Shown: positions 38,551-46,873 of the stretch, in pieces
Numbering within the stretch: position 1 is the first letter of the stretch
Layout of the letters: the number at the start of each line of letters is the position of its first letter
Source: Psychrobacter sp. GP33
Lineage (GTDB): Bacteria; Pseudomonadota; Gammaproteobacteria; Pseudomonadales; Moraxellaceae
Assembly (NCBI RefSeq): GCF_014119005.1
Contig: NZ_JACGYX010000001.1
Span: 1-64,000, forward strand
Direction of reading: 5' to 3'
Length of the DNA: 64,000 nucleotides
Notes under the pieces: model-generated
What the model was told of the DNA's origin: nothing
What the model saw: the letters and a program-made list of their open reading frames with translations, nothing else
The model's database searches: none
Made by a program: the position numbers and the translations under genes

Positions 38551-38597
38551 TTGACATAAAAAACCCCGAACTGGTTTTAGTACTAATAATTAGTACT
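38551..38597 (+). promoter_or_regulatory. possible promoter with overlapping 19-bp palindrome
   Basis: A consensus -35 box TTGACA (38551-38556) is followed by a perfect palindrome, AGTACTAAT-A-ATTAGTACT (38579-38597), where a -10 element would be. It lies about 45 bases upstream of the third gene of the lemA cluster. It could give that gene its own regulated start. Confidence 0.4.
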
Positions 38598-38641
38598 TGT
38601 AAGTGGTCCGATAGCAATCGCGTACTTGAGGAAATAAGATA

Positions 38642-39172
38642 ATGGCACAAGACAGCTTACCTTCATCACAGCCGAGCTTTGCGCGCTGGTGGCGTCAAGT
38701 TTTATTCGTCCCCATGCTGCATAGCAATTGGCTCACCGCTGAGGTTAAAGCGCGCTTAACTGCCAAAGTGACATCAGTCGAGCGCGGTCATCGTGGTGAG
38801 GTGTTTTTAGTCATCGAGAACCATTTGCCCATTCAATCAGCATATAGTCTGAACTGCCGTGAGCGCGCGGTTGAGTTGTTCAGCAGTTATCGGGTTTGGG
38901 ATACTGAAGAAAATACAGGCGTGTTGGTATACGTTAATATTTGCGAGCAAAGCTTAGAGATTGTTGCGGATCGCGGTATCAGTGCTCATGTTAGCCCAAC
39001 CGTGTGGCGAGCAATGTGCGATAAAGCAGTGGCAGGTATCGCCAATCGCAAAGTTGAAGAAAGTCTTACTGATTTGTTAGACGAGATAGGGCAACTGTTA
39101 AGTCAATATTATCATTTAGAGCATGATCCTGCAGGTAATGAGCTGTCAGATACAGTTGTATTTTTAAAATAG
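38642..39172 (+). CDS. TPM-domain protein without membrane segment
   Basis: A 176-residue protein with a TPM domain (about 35-160): HRGEVFLVIENHLP, SRERAVELF-like ELFSSYRVWDTEENTGVLVYVNI, and ADRGISAHV correspond to the core strands. It has no signal peptide and no strong membrane helix, so, unlike its neighbour, it should be cytosolic. It is the last of the lemA-TPM-TPM group. Function unknown. ATG at 38642 is preceded by TGAGGAAATAAGATA. A promoter-like TTGACA and a palindrome lie upstream. Confidence 0.85.
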   Translation: MAQDSLPSSQPSFARWWRQVLFVPMLHSNWLTAEVKARLTAKVTSVERGHRGEVFLVIENHLPIQSAYSLNCRERAVELFSSYRVWDTEENTGVLVYVNICEQSLEIVADRGISAHVSPTVWRAMCDKAVAGIANRKVEESLTDLLDEIGQLLSQYYHLEHDPAGNELSDTVVFLK

Positions 39173-39238
39173 CATTAAGCAATCGCCTGAAGTATTAATA
39201 TAGCGCTGTTATTTTAATAGCCGTCTAACGAGAGCCAC

Positions 39239-40243
39239 ATGATTGATCTGATACAAAAACTGCCAAAAGCTGAGCTGCATCTACATATTGAAGGCTCGCT
39301 TGAGCCTGAGCTGATGTTTCGACTGGCGCAAAAAAATAACATTACCATTCCTTATAAAGATATTGAAGATGTGCGCAAGGCTTATAATTTTACCAACCTG
39401 CAAACCTTTTTAGATATTTATTATGCCGGTGCCAATGTCCTGATTACCAAAGACGATTTTTATGATTTAACGTGGGCGTATATTCTTAAATGTGTGGAAG
39501 ATAATGTTATCCATACCGAGATATTTTTTGATCCGCAAACGCATACGGCACGAGGCGTTGCTTTTGAGACAGTGATAACAGGTATTAAAGAAGCGCTGGC
39601 TGATGCGAAAACAAAATATGGCATTACTTCTTGCATTATCATGTGTTTTTTACGGCATTTATCTCAAGACGACGCCTTTGCAATGTTAGAGGAAGCCATG
39701 CCCTTTCAAGACGATATCATTGGTGTCGGACTTGATTCCTCAGAAATCGGCAACCCACCGTCGAAGTTTAAAGAGGTCTTTCAAAAAGCTAAAGAGGCAG
39801 GCTTTAAATTGGTCGCTCATGCGGGCGAAGAAGCAGATTTTACCTATATTTATGAAGCGCTTGATATGTTAAGTATCAGTAGAATTGACCATGGTGTGCA
39901 GTCGATTCAAAGTCCAGAACTGATGCAGCGGCTTAAAGACGAGCAAATGCCACTTACCGTTTGCCCCAACTCAAACATTGAGTTAAAAGTATTCGACAGT
40001 TATCAAGAGCATAATATCAAAGACTTATTAGATTATGGTTTAAATGTCAGTGTCAACTCTGATGACCCTGCTTATTTTAAGGGCTACATCAATCAGAATT
40101 TTATTAATTTATACGAGAATTTATCTTTATCTGAAGACGATATTGTTACCTTGGTGAAAAACTCGTTCCGCTCAGCGTTTATAGATGAGAGCTTAAAACA
40201 AGACTATTTAGCAAGAGTGGAGCAAGCGCGCCAAGCCGTCTAA
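39239..40243 (+). CDS. adenine deaminase (adenosine deaminase family)
   Basis: A 334-residue zinc enzyme of the amidohydrolase fold that converts adenine to hypoxanthine (purine salvage, cytosol). Zinc ligands His14 and His16 are in ELHLHIEGSLEPE; the catalytic region has VAHAGEEADF and SVNSDDPAYF. Several segments favour adenine over adenosine deaminase: FLDIYYAGANVL, EIFFDPQTHT, CFLRHLSQDDAF and GLDSSEIGNPP, which belong to the fungal/proteobacterial adenine deaminase type. ATG at 39239 has ACGAGAG upstream. It converges on the sirtuin gene and seems monocistronic. Adenosine as substrate cannot be excluded by sequence. Confidence 0.87.
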   Translation: MIDLIQKLPKAELHLHIEGSLEPELMFRLAQKNNITIPYKDIEDVRKAYNFTNLQTFLDIYYAGANVLITKDDFYDLTWAYILKCVEDNVIHTEIFFDPQTHTARGVAFETVITGIKEALADAKTKYGITSCIIMCFLRHLSQDDAFAMLEEAMPFQDDIIGVGLDSSEIGNPPSKFKEVFQKAKEAGFKLVAHAGEEADFTYIYEALDMLSISRIDHGVQSIQSPELMQRLKDEQMPLTVCPNSNIELKVFDSYQEHNIKDLLDYGLNVSVNSDDPAYFKGYINQNFINLYENLSLSEDDIVTLVKNSFRSAFIDESLKQDYLARVEQARQAV

Positions 40244-40311
40244 TAAGCTAAGTAACAAGCTAAATATGCAATGGTAGCCCTGATGTCGTATTTAATCGCC
40301 TACTTTGAAGA

Positions 40312-41127
40312 CTAATCTTTGGGTGTTGGACAGGAATCGATAATACCTTGGAGAAGGGCTGGCATGACCACGCCCGCAGCCGCCGCTAAAGTGATATTGA
40401 CAATCGTATTCGGAGTTGGATTAGGGTTGACTTCAATAAGCGTCGCACCGTTTTTTTGCGCCAGATGTGCCAATCCTGCTGCCGGGTAAACAAGGCTTGA
40501 CGTACCAATGCTTATAAAGATGTCGCAGTTTGCTGCGGCATCTTCTGCGGTTTGCCAAGCGTTAACTGGGAGTGATTCGCCAAACCAAACAATGTCGGGA
40601 CGGATATAACCGCCGCACTGGTCGCAATTTAGCAAATCAATACTGAAATTTACTTGGTCAGCAGCAGATAAGGTAGGCACAATATAAGGCGTGTCACATT
40701 GGCTACAACGGTTACGCCCTAAATGTCCATGTAAATGTGTTACGGTACTGCCTGCTTGCTCATGTAAATCATCTACATTTTGGGTAATTAACGTTAGTTG
40801 TTGTGCGGATTGAGATAACGTAATGTATTCTTGCCATTGCGCTAACGCATAATGCGCTGGATTGGGCTTTTTATCTTGTACTAATTGCCTACGCCACTGG
40901 TACCATGACCATACCAATTGTGGATTTTGGGTAAAAGCGTCAGGACTGGCTAGATCTTCGGCACGATATTGTGACCATAAGCCTGTTTGTTTATCTCGAA
41001 ACGTAGGAATACCACTTTCCGCCGACACTCCAGCGCCAGTTAAAATACAAACTCGCTGAGCCGTACGTAATAATGTTGTCGCGTGCTGCACATGAACGAT
41101 TAACTCTGGCGGCAATTCTGCTAACAT
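40312..41127 (-). CDS. cobB: NAD-dependent protein deacylase, sirtuin (CobB-like)
   Basis: A 271-residue Sir2-family enzyme that removes acyl groups from lysines using NAD (cytosol). Motifs: GAGVSAESGIPTFRD (NAD-binding, about 32-46), TQNVDDLHEQAGS, catalytic His in HLHGHLG, and a zinc site from CSQCDTPY and CDQCGGYIRP. A Tyr and Arg in the WYQWRR segment match the Y-x-x-R pair of sirtuins that also take succinyl groups. ATG at 41127 follows AAGGG. Only 35 bases separate it from a divergent gene, so the two promoters must overlap. Targets are unknown. Confidence 0.9.
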   Translation of the reverse strand: MLAELPPELIVHVQHATTLLRTAQRVCILTGAGVSAESGIPTFRDKQTGLWSQYRAEDLASPDAFTQNPQLVWSWYQWRRQLVQDKKPNPAHYALAQWQEYITLSQSAQQLTLITQNVDDLHEQAGSTVTHLHGHLGRNRCSQCDTPYIVPTLSAADQVNFSIDLLNCDQCGGYIRPDIVWFGESLPVNAWQTAEDAAANCDIFISIGTSSLVYPAAGLAHLAQKNGATLIEVNPNPTPNTIVNITLAAAAGVVMPALLQGIIDSCPTPKD

Positions 41128-41162
41128 GGCTTAACCCTTATTGATAATGGACGTATACTTTC

Positions 41163-41633
41163 ATGATAGACGGAATTTGGTGGCTTGTCATACTGTTGGC
41201 AGTGGTGGTTGCGCTATGGTTATTAGCAAAGGCGCGCGGTGGTAAAGACGATAGTGCAAATCAAGGCTTTGCTGTTAATAAGTCAGTCACTAAGCCATCA
41301 GTAAATAAGCCATCATTTTCTAAGAAACGGATGTCTAAGCAGACAACATCCAAAGAACCTGCCACCAAAAATACAACATCGTTATGGGCAAAATTGTTCC
41401 CTAGTGATGCCTTGCAAAAAACAGCTGCACTTCTTAAGCAATACTTTCCTGAGTACCAAGTGGCGCGTAAAAGTAAGCATTTGCTGATTAGTAAGCAAGG
41501 AAAAAAAGTTGCCATGATAACGGTTGATAAAAAAATAGCCGTCGGTCAGCGCCGTTTAGGAGATATTCCGGTCATTAATTATCATCGTGCGCCCAGTCGC
41601 GCTCAGTTAGTTGCCACGCTAAAACAGGCGTAA
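41163..41633 (+). CDS. membrane-anchored protein of unknown function
   Basis: A 156-residue protein I do not recognise. One N-terminal membrane helix (about 4-22) is followed by a basic, Ser/Lys/Thr-rich linker (about 24-72) with the repeated pattern SVNKPS or FSKK, then a small globular domain (about 80-156) containing YFPEYQVARKSKHLLI and KKVAMITVDKK. The globular part has alternating strands and could bind nucleic acid or protein; that is a guess. It is divergent from cobB with 35 bases between starts. The start has no clear Shine-Dalgarno sequence. Confidence 0.68.
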   Translation: MIDGIWWLVILLAVVVALWLLAKARGGKDDSANQGFAVNKSVTKPSVNKPSFSKKRMSKQTTSKEPATKNTTSLWAKLFPSDALQKTAALLKQYFPEYQVARKSKHLLISKQGKKVAMITVDKKIAVGQRRLGDIPVINYHRAPSRAQLVATLKQA

Positions 41634-41925
41634 TCATAGCCACTCCCTATATTTAAATTCAAAATATAATGCACCTAATTACTGTCTAACATACAATCCT
41701 CATAATCATCCATAGGATCAGCTTTGACAGAAAAAAATAGATAACTTTCTGTTCATTTTAAATTTAGGTTTGATTGATGGTTGGATGTAGTCACCGCTTT
41801 TTTAGTCACGTTAAACTTATTTTCGAGTGATTAAGTGACCGAGTTTGTCTCTACGGTTTATTCAGTATGGCTAAAATATGATAAATTCATAATTTGTATA
41901 TAACTAAAACAAAGAGCAATTGCAA

Positions 41926-43392
41926 ATGAAAGGCTACGGGAAAACTCAGGGATTTAAAAAGCCATCTTTTAAGTTGGCAGCGCTGGCGTTATTGTCAGTC
42001 ATTTTCAGCCTAGTTCTATGTATCATGATCTTTAAAACCGTATCAATACAAGTAGGTTTACTGCTCGGTATGGTCTTTGTCACCTTAATCTCAAGAACCT
42101 TGGGCTATAGATTTAATGATTTAATGGTGCTGATTCAAAAAAGCATTGGAGAATCAACTTTTGGCTTATGGTTTTTTATTGCTATCGGCGCAATCATTGC
42201 TGCATGGATGGCAGCGGGGACCGTTCCGGCTATTATTTATTATGGCCTAGGGTTTATCTCACCCACTGTTTTTCTGCCAGCGGGGTTTATATTATGTACG
42301 ATAACAGCGCTGTGTACTGGGACATCGTGGGGGACAGTAGGCACGGTAGGTATTGCCCTTATAGGTATCGGTCAGGGTTTGGGCATTCCGCTTCCCATTA
42401 CCGCAGGTATGATTATATCTGGTGCGATTACCGGAGATAAAATGTCTCCTGTTTCTGATACGCCAAATCTTACCTCTATGTCGGCAGGTGCTGATCTGTA
42501 TGAAACGCTCAAAGCTATGCTGCAAACGATAGCGCCTGCTTTTTTTATTACTTTAGCGTTGTTCGTATACTTAGGTTTCCAGTATGGGTCAGATGACGCG
42601 AATCTGAGTATTATTAATGAAACGCGGAAGGTATTAGCAGACAATTTCAATTTGAACCCCATCGTTATGCTACCGATAGTCATTCTTTTGACCTTAAATG
42701 TGATTAAGTTTCCCTCTCTACCATCTATGACCATAGCAGTAATTAGCGGTTTGGTAGTCGCGGTCGTCTTTCAGGGTGCCAGTGTGCCTGACACGTTAGA
42801 GTTTTTAAACTCAGGGTTTGAGATCTCTACAGGTTCGGCTTATGTGGATCCCATATTAAATCGTGGCGGCATCCAAAGTATGATGTGGACATTCTCTGTG
42901 GCATTTATGGCGTTGTCATTGGGAGGTGTTTTAAGTAAAGTGGGCTATATGGAGGTCTTGGTTGCTGGGCTGGTAGGTAGAGCCAAAACGGTGGGTTCAC
43001 TGACCTTACTGACTATGATGTCCTCAATGACCTCAACGGCTGCGTTCGGTGAGGCGTATATGTCCTTTATTTTAAATGGTGAGCTTTTTAAAGAGCAGTT
43101 TGATAAGGTTGGGCTAAGTCGAGCGATGCTGGCGCGTATCGTGAGCGAAGGTGGATTGATGATGGCACCGGTCATGCCATGGACCACATTTGGCGCATTT
43201 GTAGTCGCAACATTGGGTATTAGCGGCTTTGAGTTTGCGCCGTATGCCTTTATGAGCTTTTTAAGCCCTATATTATCCGTGCTCATGACTTATTTAGGTT
43301 TAGCCGTCGTATGGAACAACAAAAAGAACAAAGGTATTAAAAATTTCAAAGATGTCGATCTTTCTGATGAGCCAGTATTTACTACAAAATAG
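41926..43392 (+). CDS. Na+/H+ antiporter, NhaC family
   Basis: A 488-residue inner-membrane antiporter with about eleven to twelve helices. The family signature includes ALCTGTSWGTVGTVGIALIG (about 124-144), then SGAITGDKMSPVSDTPNL, which contains the conserved acidic residues, and a repeat-related region with TSTAAFGEAYMSF and EGGLMMAPVMPWTTFG. NhaC proteins exchange Na+ for H+; some relatives exchange malate and lactate (MleN type). I choose ATG 41926 because AGAG is nine bases upstream; a TTG two codons earlier is too close. A YggS-type PLP protein gene follows 96 bases downstream, so an operon is plausible. Confidence 0.85.
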   Translation: MKGYGKTQGFKKPSFKLAALALLSVIFSLVLCIMIFKTVSIQVGLLLGMVFVTLISRTLGYRFNDLMVLIQKSIGESTFGLWFFIAIGAIIAAWMAAGTVPAIIYYGLGFISPTVFLPAGFILCTITALCTGTSWGTVGTVGIALIGIGQGLGIPLPITAGMIISGAITGDKMSPVSDTPNLTSMSAGADLYETLKAMLQTIAPAFFITLALFVYLGFQYGSDDANLSIINETRKVLADNFNLNPIVMLPIVILLTLNVIKFPSLPSMTIAVISGLVVAVVFQGASVPDTLEFLNSGFEISTGSAYVDPILNRGGIQSMMWTFSVAFMALSLGGVLSKVGYMEVLVAGLVGRAKTVGSLTLLTMMSSMTSTAAFGEAYMSFILNGELFKEQFDKVGLSRAMLARIVSEGGLMMAPVMPWTTFGAFVVATLGISGFEFAPYAFMSFLSPILSVLMTYLGLAVVWNNKKNKGIKNFKDVDLSDEPVFTTK

Positions 43393-43488
43393 TAAAGTGC
43401 CGTATAGTCATTAAAATATGGTAATAAAGATAATGTAGGCCTACTATATATGAGCTACCTTTATTAGTTAATAATGGAGTAAATTACA

Positions 43489-44247
43489 GTGATACCTAGA
43501 CCTCCGTACAAAAGAGCTGAAACCATTGAAGAGCTATCTGCCAACTTTGCAGACATAGAACAGAGAATTCAGTTGGCATGCCACCGTGCGAATAGAAATG
43601 TCGATTCCGTTCGTCTACTGCCAGTGACGAAGACCGTTGATGAACAAGTGATGCGAATGGCTTTTGAGCTTGGTTTCAATTACTTTGGTGAAAATAAAGT
43701 ACAAGAAGCGCTTGAGAAGTCTGACTCAATGGTTGATTTGCCTATTGAGTGGTCTGTTATCGGTCATCTGCAAACCAATAAAGTCAAATATATCGCTCGA
43801 TTTGCAACTGAGTTTCAGGCGCTAGATAGCTTGAAAGTCGCAGAAAAACTACAGGAAAGGTTGGAAGTTGAAGATCGAAGCATGAATGTATTAATTCAAG
43901 TTAATACGTCGAATGAGGATAGTAAGTACGGTCTGCATCCCACAGAGGTTTCTGAATTTATTGAGCGGATTAAGAGTTTTGATAGATTGCAAGTTAAATG
44001 GCTTATGACGCTAGCATTACTGTCAAATAATACCGAAAAAGTTAGAGATTGCTTTATTTTACTGCGACAGTTAAGAGATGGATTAAAAGAAAACCTACCT
44101 TCTCATATGAGTATGGATGAATTGTCTATGGGGATGTCAGGGGATTTTGAGATTGCTATTGAAGAAGGTGCAACTATCGTCCGTATTGGTCAAGCCTTAT
44201 TTGGTGCAAGAACGCTACCTGACAGTTACTATTGGCCAGAAAAATAA
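43489..44247 (+). CDS. YggS/PLPBP-family pyridoxal-phosphate protein
   Basis: A 252-residue single-domain TIM-barrel PLP protein that helps PLP homeostasis and related amino/keto-acid balance (cytosol). The PLP lysine is Lys48 in LLPVTKTVDE, followed by the family's FGENKVQEALEK segment and IGHLQTNKVKY. SMGMSGDFEIAIEEGATIVRIGQALFG splits into two standard motifs near the end, holding the phosphate-binding residues. GTG at 43489 with TGGAG upstream is the start. It is less like the usual E. coli YggS in its N-terminus and lies behind an NhaC antiporter, so it may be a second, specialised paralogue. Confidence 0.88.
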   Translation: MIPRPPYKRAETIEELSANFADIEQRIQLACHRANRNVDSVRLLPVTKTVDEQVMRMAFELGFNYFGENKVQEALEKSDSMVDLPIEWSVIGHLQTNKVKYIARFATEFQALDSLKVAEKLQERLEVEDRSMNVLIQVNTSNEDSKYGLHPTEVSEFIERIKSFDRLQVKWLMTLALLSNNTEKVRDCFILLRQLRDGLKENLPSHMSMDELSMGMSGDFEIAIEEGATIVRIGQALFGARTLPDSYYWPEK

Positions 44248-44354
44248 CCACACTTTATAAATATTTAGCTAAAACAGAGGCAGAGGTAAGCTCATCTTTG
44301 TTATAAGCGTTTCCGTTTAGTTAACCTCAGGCCTTAAAAGCTGACTATTATAAA

Positions 44355-44388
44355 TGTTGTATATGTACAACAAATTTAACAACGTTGT
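44355..44388. promoter_or_regulatory. two palindromes with a shared GTTGT core
   Basis: TGTTGTATATGTACAACA (44355-44372, 7-bp arms) and ACAACGTTGT (44379-44388) are perfect dyads of the same half-site type, six bases apart. They lie in the spacer downstream of the YggS-type gene and the tRNA. They may be operators; no adjacent gene explains them. Confidence 0.35.
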
Positions 44389-44495
44389 AATGGTGCTATT
44401 ATGTAATAGTAAGTGATAGGTAAAGACGTAGAATGATGATATTAAAGGGATATAGCGGTATGAGGTAGTGTGAGGAAATGGCGAAATACAATGAT

Positions 44496-44572
44496 TGGTG
44501 CGCTCGGCGGGAATCGAACCCACGACCCTCGGCTTCGGAGACCGATACTCTATCCAACTGAGCTACGAGCGC
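44496..44572 (-). tRNA. tRNA-Arg (anticodon CCG)
   Basis: On the minus strand a 77-base tRNA begins GCGCTCGTAGCTCAG and ends with GTTCGATTC, the acceptor CGAGCGC, discriminator A and an encoded CCA. The acceptor stem pairs perfectly, the D-arm has AGCTCAGTTGGATAGAG, and the anticodon stem encloses CTCCGAA, giving anticodon CCG, which reads CGG codons. The 5' end is at 44572. Confidence 0.97.
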
Positions 44573-44956
44573 ATATTGTGTCTATTCAAAATGGCTTTAT
44601 TCTGAAAAGACAATATTCTAAAAAAAGTAACAAATTCTCATTTATCTCAAAAGCTGCCGATAAATAAAGACCGCCTAGTCTAACAAAAAAAAGTGTAAAA
44701 GCCAATGCGTGAAGCCCGCTATTGAGTTTGTTTAATAAAAAACAAGCGAGTGGGCAAACAAGCATGGCAATTTGCCCGTCTTTTCCCTTATAATGATAGG
44801 GAAAATTACCAATGATAATCACCGATGCCAAGGGTGTGCGCTAATTTGAGGTCTATTTGTCGTTATAAATGTGTTTATTAACAGTATTTTAATAATGACA
44901 AGTAGACGACACAAACCATGCCAGCCTCTTGTATACGTAATAAGAGAACGTGACGA
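44573..44956. other. divergent spacer between tRNA-Arg and the cytochrome gene
   Basis: A 384-bp spacer. It includes two inverted repeats, GGGCAAA/TTTGCCC (about 44751-44777) and TTTTCCCT/AGGGAAAA (about 44781-44805), side by side. A short open frame on the minus strand (44586-44831) has no family features or clear ribosome-binding site, and I do not call it. Promoters of the tRNA and of the cytochrome gene should be here. Confidence 0.45.
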
Positions 44957-45589
44957 ATGAGAAAAGTAGTGATGTTATCGGCAGCTGCCATTCTAGGAAT
45001 CGCTAGTATCGCGGTGAGCCAAGCTGAAGATATTGCAGATACTCCTGTGACTATTTCTGATGTGGCAGAAGCAAAGGATGTCGTCGCTGACGCTCCTCAA
45101 AAGCTGGGTGACGACACACAGGCTGCAGCTGATACCACAGACGGCGCCGCTCCTGCTGAAGAAATGGCAAAAGCTGCACCTGCTGCTGCCGAAGAGCCTG
45201 TCCCTGAAGATACGCCTCAAGTACAAAAACTGATTGCCCTATACCCTAATCTGATTGCGCGTATTCAGCCGGTTGCGACTGTCTGTTTTGAGGGCGGTGA
45301 TCCGTGTGATGTGACAGCGCGCTCTTCTGGTCCTGCAGCCGGTGACGGACCTCGTGACGGTGAAGCGGTATATAATGCCGTATGTCATACCTGTCACGCA
45401 ACAGGCTTGCTTGGCTCGCCTATGCTAGGTGATGCTGGTGCTTGGGGTGCACGTATTTCTAAGGGTAAAGAGACTTTATATACCCACGCTATCAACGGCT
45501 TTAATGCGATGCCTGCCAAAGGTGGCGCGGATATCGTTGATGAAGAAGTACAAAACGCTGTTGATTATATGATTACTAAAGCCAGCTAG
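44957..45589 (+). CDS. cytochrome c5-like, exported c-type cytochrome
   Basis: A 210-residue periplasmic cytochrome. A signal peptide (about 1-23) is followed by a long Ala/Asp/Glu-rich segment (24-85), then a c5-type domain with one heme motif CHTCH at residues 143-147 and the axial Met in FNAMPAKGG. An extra Cys pair (110 and 117) precedes the heme domain. The second Cys pair usually present near the C-terminus of c5 cytochromes is absent. It should carry electrons between membrane complexes; partners are not evident. ATG at 44957 has AGAGAAC upstream. A terminator follows. Confidence 0.88.
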   Translation: MRKVVMLSAAAILGIASIAVSQAEDIADTPVTISDVAEAKDVVADAPQKLGDDTQAAADTTDGAAPAEEMAKAAPAAAEEPVPEDTPQVQKLIALYPNLIARIQPVATVCFEGGDPCDVTARSSGPAAGDGPRDGEAVYNAVCHTCHATGLLGSPMLGDAGAWGARISKGKETLYTHAINGFNAMPAKGGADIVDEEVQNAVDYMITKAS

Positions 45590-45910
45590 TTTATTACATA
45601 GCTAGTATCAGCATACCGCTTGTTATTGAGCTAAGTTACTATGTTAGAGTTATCATTAGATTGAAATGGCTGTTTTGAATAGTGACGGTAAATATTTAGT
45701 TTAATGATTAAGTGGTGAGAGCGCCTATTTCAGCTAATGAGATGGGCGCTTTTTTATGGCAGTAAGGTTTATCTGCCGATTAATCATGTCTTAGCGTTGA
45801 AATTCTTGACAATTAGCCTCACATTAAAGCACTACATAATCCATTTATATATTATTTGATACGAGATATCCTAATATCATATCGTGTTATCAATAAGCAT
45901 AGAGGTCTGC
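45590..45910. other. spacer between the cytochrome and ABC transporter genes
   Basis: A 321-bp spacer. It contains the cytochrome terminator (45720-45756) and a consensus -35 box TTGACA at 45806-45811, which may belong to the promoter of the ABC operon. Nothing else is seen. Confidence 0.5.
45720..45756 (+). terminator. Rho-independent terminator after the cytochrome gene
   Basis: AGCGCCTAT (45720-45728) pairs with ATGGGCGCT (45742-45750), one wobble, followed by T's. It is 130 bases after the stop codon. Confidence 0.85.
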
Positions 45911-46873
45911 ATGTCTGAGGTACCCGCACTTTCGATTCAAAATTTATCCAAAACTTACGATAATGGCTTTTCGGCATTGAAAAATGTCAGCTTAACCGTA
46001 CCGCAAGGCGGATTTTTTGCGCTATTGGGACCAAATGGTGCGGGCAAATCGACGATGATTGGCATTATCAGCTCCTTATTTAAGCCGTCCAACGGCAGCG
46101 TGCATATTTTTGGCACTGATTTGTTGGCAAATCCATCTGTTGCCAAGCAATATTTGGGCGTAGTGCCGCAAGAGTTTAATTTTAATCAGTTCGAGAAAGT
46201 TCAAGATATTTTGATTACTCAAGCAGGTTATTTTGGTATTTCTGCTAAAGAATCCAAGCCACGTGCTGAGCGTTTGCTCAAAGCGTTGGGGCTGTGGGAT
46301 AAGCGCAATAATATGTCGCGCGAGCTGTCAGGTGGTATGAAACGCCGTTTGATGATTGCACGGGCATTGATTCATAAGCCCAAACTTCTTATCCTTGATG
46401 AGCCGACCGCTGGGGTTGATATTGAGCTGCGCCGCTCAATGTGGGAATTTATGCAGCAAATTAATATCGAAGAAAACACCACAATTATCCTAACCACCCA
46501 TTATTTGGAAGAGGCGGAGCAGCTGTGTAAGCGTATAGCAATTTTAGATCATGGGGAAATCCGCATTGATACAGAAATGAAAGACTTGCTTGCCCAATTG
46601 TCGGTTGAGACATTTGTATTAGATTTAACCAAGCCGCTATCCCAGCCTTTAGTGATTGATAATGTGACTGCCATTGAGCAGCCTGATTCTTTGACGCTAG
46701 AGGTGACATTAAGTGAAGGTGAGTCGCTAAACTGTGTGTTTGAGCAGCTCACTAAGCTTGGTATTGAGGTCGGTAGTATGCGTAATAAATCCAATCGCCT
46801 AGAAGAGCTGTTTATGCGGCTGGTGGATAAAAATATTCAGAGCGAGGACAGCATGAAAGAGGCGGGATTATGA
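45911..46873 (+). CDS. ABC-2 exporter ATP-binding protein
   Basis: A 320-residue ATPase of the YadG/DrrA-like group that powers the adjacent membrane protein. Walker A GPNGAGKST (about residues 38-46), signature SGGMKRRL (about 139), Walker B LLILDEPTAGVD and the switch His in TTHYLEEAEQ are all present. The last 90 residues are a small accessory domain. I start at ATG 45911 because AGAGG lies six bases upstream; nine more codons are open upstream from a TTG. The gene overlaps the permease gene by four bases (ATGA). Substrate unknown. Confidence 0.9.
   Translation: MSEVPALSIQNLSKTYDNGFSALKNVSLTVPQGGFFALLGPNGAGKSTMIGIISSLFKPSNGSVHIFGTDLLANPSVAKQYLGVVPQEFNFNQFEKVQDILITQAGYFGISAKESKPRAERLLKALGLWDKRNNMSRELSGGMKRRLMIARALIHKPKLLILDEPTAGVDIELRRSMWEFMQQINIEENTTIILTTHYLEEAEQLCKRIAILDHGEIRIDTEMKDLLAQLSVETFVLDLTKPLSQPLVIDNVTAIEQPDSLTLEVTLSEGESLNCVFEQLTKLGIEVGSMRNKSNRLEELFMRLVDKNIQSEDSMKEAGL

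Noticed and set aside
44586..44831. 81-residue open frame between tRNA-Arg and the cytochrome gene
   Set aside because: It contains two strong inverted repeats, no family signature and no clear start site, and it lies where the tRNA promoter must be.
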